From NCBI GenBank assembly GCA_035063765.1, contig JAPSFT010000021.1, positions 18,237 to 82,236 of the forward strand: 64,000 nt of DNA, given 5' to 3'. The notes below the pieces were generated by a model. It was given only the letters and a program-made list of their open reading frames with translations. It ran no database searches and was not told where the DNA came from. A program made the position numbers and the translations under genes. The stretch is from Deltaproteobacteria bacterium (GTDB taxonomy: Bacteria; Myxococcota_A; UBA9160; PR03). This document shows positions 45,936 through 53,045 of this stretch, piece by piece (position 1 is the first letter of the stretch; each line of letters begins with the position of its first letter).

Positions 45936-46268
45936 TCAGTCCGAAGCCAGCGGCGCTTCCGAAGCGGAGGCGCTACCCGGCTGCCCGATCGGTCTCGTGA
46001 AGGCCACCCCGCTCTTGGGGGCGAGGGATCGGGTGCCCGACGGGGGCTCCGCCGGTGCGGGAGCGATCGGCCGCTGCATGGCCACGCCGGGCTTGGGTGC
46101 CATCGATCGCGGCTCCGCCGAGTCGTTTCCGATCGGGGTGGCATCCACCCGGTGCTCCCGGTGCGGACCGCTGTCTTCGGCGTTCCATGCCGCCGAGGCG
46201 ACGAGGGGCAGCCCGGACGCGACGGCGCCGACCAGCGCCATCGAGAACAAACGATGAGCAAAGCGCAT
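45936..46268 (-). CDS. secreted SLAPK-repeat protein, copy 2
   Basis: 110 residues. Signal peptide (MRFAHRLFSMALVGAVASGL...) then AAWNAEDSGPHREHRVDATP and two repeats: PRSMAPKPGVAMQRP and TRSLAPKSGVAFTRP. Same architecture as 38132-38458, including the start MRF, an ASAAW cleavage region and a terminal SD. Preceded by a near-identical promoter motif. Family and function unknown. Confidence 0.8.
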   Translation of the reverse strand: MRFAHRLFSMALVGAVASGLPLVASAAWNAEDSGPHREHRVDATPIGNDSAEPRSMAPKPGVAMQRPIAPAPAEPPSGTRSLAPKSGVAFTRPIGQPGSASASEAPLASD

Positions 46269-46329
46269 GAAGTCTCCTTCGGAGCGCCACCCTTCCCCGC
46301 GATGCGGGAAGAGCGGCGTTTCTCGCACC

Positions 46330-46359
46330 GGAATACGCACGGTCTCGCGTTCGGTGACA
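46330..46359 (-). promoter_or_regulatory. putative ECF promoter of SLAPK-repeat gene 2
   Basis: Minus strand: TGTCACC (46359-46353), 15-base spacer, CGTATTCC (46337-46330). About 60 bases before the start at 46268, the same spacing as in the paralogue. Confidence 0.68.
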
Positions 46360-46658
46360 CCCGGTCGACGCTGCAAGGTTCCCGACAAGCCGCTGCCACC
46401 CGGAGAGGAGGCGTGCCTGCGCGTCGGAGCTCACCCCCAGATTGTCCGGAAGGAGACGAAACGGCTCCGGAAGCGCTCTCAGCGCACAGGCCGGACACAC
46501 GCGATCGAGGCTGCCGGACGGCACGCCGGCTGCGCCATGGAATGCCCATTGAAGAGTCACTGGTGACCGGTCACTGATCAGGGCGATTCGTCGGCACGAG
46601 CGCGAGGAGCATCGTGCGACCCTCCTTCGTCGGCACGGCGCTTGCGTAACCCGCCAGC
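46360..46658. other. intergenic region with palindrome
   Basis: About 300 bases with no gene. The only feature seen is the 12-base palindrome at 46563-46574. Confidence 0.4.
46563..46574. promoter_or_regulatory. perfect 12-bp palindrome, possible operator
   Basis: GTGACCGGTCAC is its own reverse complement, and another GTCAC lies a few bases to the left. It is about 85 bases upstream of the gene at 46659. Could be a repressor site; each half also resembles the GTCAC half of the ECF motif. Confidence 0.35.
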
Positions 46659-46958
46659 ATGAGCGAGGAAGCCGGCTACGACGGTGCGACCTGGCGGCGA
46701 CGACCGCTGGGATGGATCGCCGCAATCTGGATGCTGATCGCGGCACCGGAGGCCATCGCAGCCAGGGCCGTCGAGGAAGCCGTGGGCCCTGTCGCCGTGA
46801 GACATCGCATCCACCTTCCCGATGGCTCGCAGATCATGCTGCGGCGCGAGTATCGCGTGATCTTCCGAACACCGATGCGCTGGAGCGAGGGGATGCGACT
46901 CGAGCGCGTCTACGTGGCGGACGCCAAGGCGAGCGGGAGTGCATCCCGCGCGACGTGA
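46659..46958 (+). CDS. small exported protein of unknown function
   Basis: 99 residues. A hydrophobic signal/anchor (GWIAAIWMLIAAPEAIAARA) is followed by about 60 residues with alternating strands (VAVRHRIHLPDGSQIMLRRE; YRVIFRTPMRWSEGMRLERV). No Cys or His cluster, no family recognised. Its ribosome site is weak, and confidence rests on the signal peptide and codon use. Confidence 0.5.
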   Translation: MSEEAGYDGATWRRRPLGWIAAIWMLIAAPEAIAARAVEEAVGPVAVRHRIHLPDGSQIMLRREYRVIFRTPMRWSEGMRLERVYVADAKASGSASRAT

Positions 46959-47008
46959 TCGCGCATCGGTACCATCGGCGCGAGCTGTCCTGACTCGATG
47001 TCCGGTAT

Positions 47009-48151
47009 CTAGACCCACGCCTCAGCATCCTCTTGCCGCCTTCCAGACGCGTCGTGGCAAGTAGCCAACCGGCTGACCCCAACCTCGAACCGATAGATCA
47101 CCGAGGAGTCGGTTCGGTTCAGTTGCTCGGCGATCGCCTGCAACCGGCAGACCCTGTCTTCGAGGTCGCGGGGCAGCTCTCGCCGCGCGGCAAAGTTTCG
47201 GAAGCAATAGCGGGAGCCCGGCGGTCCGCATCCGACGGTGAGTCTCAGGAGGTCGTGGAATCGTGCCTCCGACATCCAGCAGCTCACATCGGATAGCGAC
47301 CACTTCATGCGACCCGCAGGTCGGAGCCGGGCAGCGAGGTCTCGCAGATCGACACCTTGGATCTCGAGCTGATCGAGGTGTTTCCGAGCAAGGTCGAATC
47401 CGCTGGGCGTCAGATATAGGGGAAGCGGGCTCCGTGCGGTCAGTCCGCCGTCGTAGGCAAGCCGCAGCAAGTAGCTATCTCTCACCAGGTTGGAACTGGC
47501 ATAGTCGATCAGCCGGTGAGCAACATAGGTACCAACGCTGGCTTCGGTCGAGCGAAGGAAGCTCGGATCCTGCGCGATGGGATAGATGACTAGAGGGTGG
47601 GAGAACAGCTTCCACCAGAAGAGGCCTCGATCGACGCTTGCACGGTGCGCCTCTAGCAGCGCCTGCTGCGCATCCAATGTGGTCGCCTGGAAGAACGGCT
47701 CTGCCCAGCGCATGAGACCAAGGGCCCTGAGCCTGCGCATGAATCGGATCAGTGCAGTTTCCGTGCGCCCTGCGAAGAACGGCCCCGACTCCACGAGCCG
47801 ACGCCTGTTGTCCCAGTAGTTTCGAGCGCTCCTGGAAAGGGACTGGCGGATCGCCCAGTAGCGATCGAGGCGATCGGGTTCATCGCCGATGCCAAGGAAG
47901 CCCTGGAACCCTGCCAGGTCGAAGATCTCCATCGCGGCGGCCTTCAGTTCGAGGGCGAAGAGCTGATCCGGGCGCCGGTCCACGGCGATGAGGCGCTTGG
48001 GGCCCGCCGTCAGCAGGCTCAGGGCACGGCCACCACCTGCGGCGATTGCGATGACCGTGTCGTCGGCGTCGATCTCGAGCGCGGTCAGCTCGGACCGTGT
48101 GTCCTCGTTGTCGGCGCTGTAGAGCGGGCGCCGCCGGTAGGCGTCGATCAC
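47009..48151 (-). CDS. DUF3419 (BtaA-like) aminocarboxypropyl transferase
   Basis: 380 residues. DUF3419/BtaA proteins transfer the 3-amino-3-carboxypropyl group of SAM to diacylglycerol to start betaine-lipid synthesis. The SAM-binding core is present: IDADDTVIAIAAGGGRALSL, LIAVDRRPDQLFALELKAAA, and the later WSLSDVSCWMSEARFHDLLR. No btaB-type methyltransferase is adjacent, so another product is possible. Last gene of the five-gene operon, overlapping the previous gene by four bases (ATGA). Confidence 0.8.
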   Translation of the reverse strand: MIDAYRRRPLYSADNEDTRSELTALEIDADDTVIAIAAGGGRALSLLTAGPKRLIAVDRRPDQLFALELKAAAMEIFDLAGFQGFLGIGDEPDRLDRYWAIRQSLSRSARNYWDNRRRLVESGPFFAGRTETALIRFMRRLRALGLMRWAEPFFQATTLDAQQALLEAHRASVDRGLFWWKLFSHPLVIYPIAQDPSFLRSTEASVGTYVAHRLIDYASSNLVRDSYLLRLAYDGGLTARSPLPLYLTPSGFDLARKHLDQLEIQGVDLRDLAARLRPAGRMKWSLSDVSCWMSEARFHDLLRLTVGCGPPGSRYCFRNFAARRELPRDLEDRVCRLQAIAEQLNRTDSSVIYRFEVGVSRLATCHDASGRRQEDAEAWV

Positions 48152-48999
48152 GGTTCGCCAGGCTCCTCGCGCATCCGCTCGACAAGCTTGTAGAGGTCTT
48201 CGCCTGACTTCATGAGCCGCATGGTTGCGAAGACGCTGTCGGCGATCTTGGGGTCATCCTCGATGCGGTCGAACACGACCTCTGTCGAGGCCTCGCGGCC
48301 GTGTTGGTGAACCCACATGCTGGCCGGCTTCAAGTTCCCATTCGCCTCCTTCTCGATGCGGTCTCGTGCCAGCACGAGCGACTTGATGGGCTCGCTGGAG
48401 CTTGCGCCAAAGAGATCGAGGCGCAGGAGGGCCAAGCGCTCGCGCTCGACGATCGCGACTGCCTTCGAGTATTGAGAGTCTGGAGGCGTCCGAGCTTCGA
48501 CGACATAGGCCGGCGCGTCTTGCTCGACCGTATCCGGAAGGCGCCGCAACTGGTAGCGCCTCCAGTCGTGGTGCTCGAGATCCTCGAAGGAGAGGTCACT
48601 CCCATAGAAGGAGTCGCCCTTGTGGCTGGCGAGGACCCGGCGCGGGCGCTGGAGGTCCCGCTGGTAGATCCAGGTGTCGTTGCGGCCATCCCCCTCCTCG
48701 ATGATCAGGAGTGCGCTGCCGCGGAGATACTCGGGCTCCGTGAAGCGGAGGAGCGTTCTACCACGCCCGTCGACCTTCTTGTAGACGACGTCGAAGGACC
48801 GGTAGGTGACCCGGTCGCCGGCGCGGTGAATGCGAAGCGTGACGCTCCGCACCGACGGGTAGTTGAACATACGGTCGAAGGCTGTCTGCACGATCTCGAA
48901 AGCAGACGGCTCGGTAACGTCTTCGATCTCCTCGGGAGCGCCGAGGCCCGTGCGCGCCAGCGCGAGGGCCCCGATGATGAGTGCGGCCAGGAACCTCAC
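48148..48999 (-). CDS. outer-membrane lipoprotein-sorting (LolA-like) protein
   Basis: 283 residues from a GTG overlapping the regulator stop (GTGA). Signal peptide (MRFLAALIIGALALART). The core YKKVDGRGRTLLRFTEPEYL, IIEEGDGRNDTWIYQRDLQR and FYGSDLSFEDLEHHDWRRYQ is the fold seen in LolA-like periplasmic proteins that partner MMPL/RND exporters. Probably carries a lipid between membranes with the exporter at 53046. Confidence 0.88.
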   Translation of the reverse strand: MRFLAALIIGALALARTGLGAPEEIEDVTEPSAFEIVQTAFDRMFNYPSVRSVTLRIHRAGDRVTYRSFDVVYKKVDGRGRTLLRFTEPEYLRGSALLIIEEGDGRNDTWIYQRDLQRPRRVLASHKGDSFYGSDLSFEDLEHHDWRRYQLRRLPDTVEQDAPAYVVEARTPPDSQYSKAVAIVERERLALLRLDLFGASSSEPIKSLVLARDRIEKEANGNLKPASMWVHQHGREASTEVVFDRIEDDPKIADSVFATMRLMKSGEDLYKLVERMREEPGEP

Positions 49000-50324
49000 C
49001 GTCGCCGCCGCTTGAGCGCGTCCAGACCGAGCCGGGCAGCCCGGCTCCGCCACTCCCCGCGCGTCATTCCAAGCTCGCGCCGTGCTGCCTCCTGATTCCA
49101 ACCGTGCCTGCGGTAGACGTCCAGCATGTTCTGCGCGAGGAGCTGGTCTTCAGGGCTCAGGTCCGGGTTCATGGCGACGAGCGCCTCGACGAGGTGCATC
49201 CGCTCCACCGGCCCGTCGCCATCTCGCCAGAGGATCACGTTCTCCAGCACCGCTCGCAGCTCGCGAACGTTGCCCTTCCATGGGCAGCGGGTGAGTGCCA
49301 GGAGGAAGCCGGGATCCAGCTTCGGCGCCGGCACCCTCGCGGCCTCGGCAATCTCTGCCACCAGCGCGTGAGCAATCATGTCGATGTCGCCGATCCGCGC
49401 ACGCAGGGGCGGGAGATGGATCGTGGCGCCGCGAAGCCGGTAGAAGAGGTCCTCGCGGAACGCACCCCGGCGCGACATCTCAGCCAAGTCCCGATTGGTC
49501 GCGGCCACGATCCGCACGTCCACCCGCCGTGAGGACGTTCCGCCGACGGGCCGGATCTCTCGAGTCTCGAGCGCGCGCAGGAGCTTCACCTGGACCGGCA
49601 GCGGGGTATCGCCGATCTCATCGAGGAAGAGGGTCCCACCCCCCGCGCCTTCGAAGAGGCCCTGGCGGGCCGCAACCGCACCGGTGAACGAGCCCCGAGT
49701 ATGGCCGAACAGCTCGCTCTCCAGCACTCCCTCTGAGAGCTCCGGAACCGACACCGAGACGAACGGACCTCGACCGCTTTCCTCATGGATCGCTTGCGCC
49801 ACCAGCTCCTTCCCCGTCCCGGTCTCGCCGTGGATCAGGATGGTCGTGGTGCTCGGGGCGAGGCGGCGGATCGCGGCCTTCACGCGGCGCATGCCCGCCG
49901 ACGAGCCGATCAGCCGCTCGGCGCCGATGCGCTGCTCGCCACGTTCCCGCCCGCCGCCGGTCCTCAAGCTTTCGGCGATCGTGGGGAGGAGCTGGTCCGC
50001 GACGCGGAAGGGGAACTCGAGGAAGCGCACGGCGCCCGCTCGCCCCGCTGCGAACACCGCCTGGGCGTCGGCGCCCGCGCTGTAGAGGACGAACGGCACC
50101 TCGAGCGTCTTGCGGACGGCGCGCAACAGCGCCAGTCCGTCCATCGGGTGCATGCGGTAGTCGCTCAGGATCAGGTCCACGGGACTGCGGCGCAGGGCCT
50201 CCAGCGCTTCTCGGCCGTCCCGGGTGCAGATCACCCGGTAGCCCGAGGACTCGAGCTCGCCTGTGAGCAGGGAGCGCGTGCCTTCGTGGTCTTCAACCAG
50301 CAGGATCGAGGGCGCTGCTGTCAT
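48996..50324 (-). CDS. NtrC-family sigma-54-dependent response regulator
   Basis: 442 residues. Receiver domain (about 5-120) with phospho-acceptor Asp55 in LILSDYRMHPMDG. The usual beta-5 Lys is replaced by Glu103 (VRFLEFPF). AAA+ domain: Walker A GETGTGKE 166-173, the sigma-54 loop is GSFTGA (211-216) rather than GAFTGA, and GGGTLFLDEIGDTPLPVQVK. C-terminal Fis-like helix-turn-helix (NQEAARRELGMTRGEWRSRA). Overlaps the kinase gene by 32 bases. Confidence 0.93.
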   Translation of the reverse strand: MTAAPSILLVEDHEGTRSLLTGELESSGYRVICTRDGREALEALRRSPVDLILSDYRMHPMDGLALLRAVRKTLEVPFVLYSAGADAQAVFAAGRAGAVRFLEFPFRVADQLLPTIAESLRTGGGRERGEQRIGAERLIGSSAGMRRVKAAIRRLAPSTTTILIHGETGTGKELVAQAIHEESGRGPFVSVSVPELSEGVLESELFGHTRGSFTGAVAARQGLFEGAGGGTLFLDEIGDTPLPVQVKLLRALETREIRPVGGTSSRRVDVRIVAATNRDLAEMSRRGAFREDLFYRLRGATIHLPPLRARIGDIDMIAHALVAEIAEAARVPAPKLDPGFLLALTRCPWKGNVRELRAVLENVILWRDGDGPVERMHLVEALVAMNPDLSPEDQLLAQNMLDVYRRHGWNQEAARRELGMTRGEWRSRAARLGLDALKRRRR

Positions 50325-53043
50325 CGCTTTCCCCTGGACGGAACTGCGGTAGCCGGATGCGGAAGACGGTGGAGCCTGGTCGGGAGGTGACTTCGACGGT
50401 GCCACCATGCATGTGCACGATCTCTCGGCAGAGTGAGAGCCCAAGCCCGAACCCGCTCGGCCCGAAGCCGACCCCGGGCTCGAAGATCTCGTCGAGCCGG
50501 TCCGGCGGGATCCCATGTCCTTCGTCGACCACCTCGAGCTGGATCCAGTTGCCGCGGTGACCACGATCCCTGTCGAGCGTCGTCCGCACTGCGATCCCCT
50601 GTCCTTCCTGCGTGGCTTTGACCGCATTGTCGAGCAGGTTCTCGAGGACCGACAGCAGCCGGCTCGGGTCCGCGAGCATCGGCAGGCGCGGTAGATCGTG
50701 CTGGATCCGAAAGTCTCGACGTGCCCCGCTGGCTCGGGCCGCCTCGACGGCATCGTCGACGATCCGGACCAGGTCGATGCGCTGGAGATCGAGGCGAACG
50801 CCGGAGTGGAAGAGGAGGAGATCGAGCCGGCGCGACATTTCGCGGCTCGCGGCGCGGATGCGTTCGAGGGTCTGGGAATGACCCGCCGGCAGCGACGCCG
50901 CGAGCTTCTCGACACGGTTGCGCACTTCTTCGGTCGGCTTGCGGAGCTCGTGGGCCACACCGCGGACGAACTCGGCATGCAGCCTGCGCGAGTTGATCGT
51001 CGCGATCTCCTGGGCTTGCCGCTCGACCTCTCGCTTCAGGTCCGCGAGCAGCTCGAGGCGGCCGAGCGCGAGCGCGGCGAAGGCAGCGAGGGTCTCGAGC
51101 TGCGGCAGCAGCTCCTCGCGGCGGTTCGGCAGAAGCCCTTCGAGATCCATCGAGCGGGCCAGCTCACCAGGGAGGGCCAGCCGCAAGGACCGGATGCGGC
51201 CCGGCCCGGGAAGCTGCCACTGGACCGAGACACCGTGAGCGTCGCCGAACGCGCGCAGGGTCGCGAGCACATCCTGCGGGTGTTCCGCCTCGCAGATCGC
51301 TCGGGCCGACCGCAGGACCGCCTGTCGATCAGCGAGCGCACGTTCGAGGGACGTCGTCTTCTGCGCGACCTTGGCCTCGAGGTCGGCCGTTGTGGCTGCA
51401 GCCTCCAAAGCCGTCGTCGCCACGTGTCGCAGGCTCGCGAGCATTCGCTCGTGCTCGTCGCCATAGGGGAGCCCATCGGCACGTGATGCCAGGACGACGA
51501 TCGCCTTGGGGGCGCTCTTCGGCACCAGCGGCAGGACGACCTCTGCCAGGTCGGGACCGGGGTCTTCTGCCCTCCCGCGCCTACGGACGATCCGCTGCGC
51601 CGGCGCTCCCTCGCGCAGCCAAAGATGAAGGCCACCGCGGACGAGGGGATCCCCGCCGGCCGCGGCCACCAGCCGGGTCACGCAGCGAACACGGCTCGCG
51701 CCGAGGTGAGCGGCGATCAGCGCCTCGACCCGCTCGAGCACGACCCCGGGGAGCCGGGCCGCCGCGAGTTCGCGGCTGGCCTCTTCGAGGAACTCCTCGA
51801 AGGCTCTCTCCCGGAGGATCCTGCCGGCTGCACCGCGGCGGAGACCGAAGTGGAGCAGCTGGTAGAGAGCCGTCGTCGTCAACGCCACAGGGACGACTTC
51901 GGTCGAGACGGCAGCCGCGGGCTCTCCGAGCAACGACAACGTCAACGACACCAGCCCGCTCGCGCACAGGAGCGCGATGACCGCCGACAGCCCGGTCAGG
52001 AAGGCGCGCCGGATCCACACCGGCGGATCGAGCAGGCCGTAGCGGACCACAGCCCAGGAGATGGCGGCCGGAAACGCAAGCACGGAGAGCGCGAACGGCT
52101 TCCGCAGCGCGAGCGGAGGCTGCCCGCCCCAGAGGAAATAGACGAGGGGAACAGCGCTACCGAGTCCAAGCCCGAAGAGCAGCGCCCGCGTTCGCGCCCG
52201 CTCGATCGGCGTCATCGTCCGGATCGCGGTCAGGCTTCCGATTGCCAGGATCGCGGCCGCGACGAAGGTGGAGCCGATCGCGATCTTCTCCAGGGTGTTC
52301 AGGAAAGTGGCCTCGTGGAGGTGAAGCTGCGCAAAGCCGGCCGGGAAGAGCCAGAAGACGTAGGGCACGGCAACGACCCCCGGCGAGCGAAGTCGCGGAG
52401 CCACCACGGGGAAGCGCATGGCGAGGTGGATCAACGAGGCCGGAAGCAGCGTGAGACCCACTACGCCGAGCCGCGACCGCAGCGACGGAATTCCATGGAG
52501 GCCTGGATCCTCAGGGAGGATCAGATCGAGCTGCGCGAGCAGATTGGCAGCCACGCACCAGGAGAGTGCAAAGAGCGGCAGCGCAACGGGATGGCGGCTT
52601 CCGAGTGCGATCGTCAGGCCGAAGACGAGGAACGCGGCGCCAAGGAAGATCGGAGGCCAGTTTCTGCTGATCACCTGCCAGCCGGGCAAGGTCACTCGAC
52701 CCGCGTGTGCGACCGCGGTCTCTCGACCGCGTGCCACCCGCAGCGTTACCGAGGGGCTCGGACTCTGCTCGATGGCACTCAAGAGCTCCGCCCGATCGCG
52801 CGGGAAGACGGTCTGCTGCTCGTCAGCGAGCACGACATCCAGGACCCGGTCGTGGATTTCGAAGTCGGTGTTCAGCGTCCCGAGGAAGGCGGCTCCAAAC
52901 GGGACGCGGAGCGCATCATCGACGGGGGCATCGAGACTGCGAATCGGACGCGGGAGCTGCTGTGGAGCGGGCCAGACGACGACCCAGGGGACCGTAACGG
53001 CCGCCACCACGATCCAGGGTCTCAGCGTTGCCCACGACTGCAT
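50293..53043 (-). CDS. membrane sensor histidine kinase
   Basis: 916 residues. N-terminal half: signal/first helix, a PDZ-like extracytoplasmic stretch (about 40-130), then seven or more membrane helices (about 135-370). Central coiled-coil and GAF-like region (about 400-650). Kinase core: H box EFVRGVAHELRKPTEEVRNR with His near residue 697, N box LSVLENLLDNAVKATQ, G1 DEGHGIPPDRLDEIFEPG and G2 GPSGFGLGLSLCREIV. Starts three bases after the exporter stop. Confidence 0.92.
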   Translation of the reverse strand: MQSWATLRPWIVVAAVTVPWVVVWPAPQQLPRPIRSLDAPVDDALRVPFGAAFLGTLNTDFEIHDRVLDVVLADEQQTVFPRDRAELLSAIEQSPSPSVTLRVARGRETAVAHAGRVTLPGWQVISRNWPPIFLGAAFLVFGLTIALGSRHPVALPLFALSWCVAANLLAQLDLILPEDPGLHGIPSLRSRLGVVGLTLLPASLIHLAMRFPVVAPRLRSPGVVAVPYVFWLFPAGFAQLHLHEATFLNTLEKIAIGSTFVAAAILAIGSLTAIRTMTPIERARTRALLFGLGLGSAVPLVYFLWGGQPPLALRKPFALSVLAFPAAISWAVVRYGLLDPPVWIRRAFLTGLSAVIALLCASGLVSLTLSLLGEPAAAVSTEVVPVALTTTALYQLLHFGLRRGAAGRILRERAFEEFLEEASRELAAARLPGVVLERVEALIAAHLGASRVRCVTRLVAAAGGDPLVRGGLHLWLREGAPAQRIVRRRGRAEDPGPDLAEVVLPLVPKSAPKAIVVLASRADGLPYGDEHERMLASLRHVATTALEAAATTADLEAKVAQKTTSLERALADRQAVLRSARAICEAEHPQDVLATLRAFGDAHGVSVQWQLPGPGRIRSLRLALPGELARSMDLEGLLPNRREELLPQLETLAAFAALALGRLELLADLKREVERQAQEIATINSRRLHAEFVRGVAHELRKPTEEVRNRVEKLAASLPAGHSQTLERIRAASREMSRRLDLLLFHSGVRLDLQRIDLVRIVDDAVEAARASGARRDFRIQHDLPRLPMLADPSRLLSVLENLLDNAVKATQEGQGIAVRTTLDRDRGHRGNWIQLEVVDEGHGIPPDRLDEIFEPGVGFGPSGFGLGLSLCREIVHMHGGTVEVTSRPGSTVFRIRLPQFRPGESDDSSALDPAG

Positions 53044-53045
53044 GC

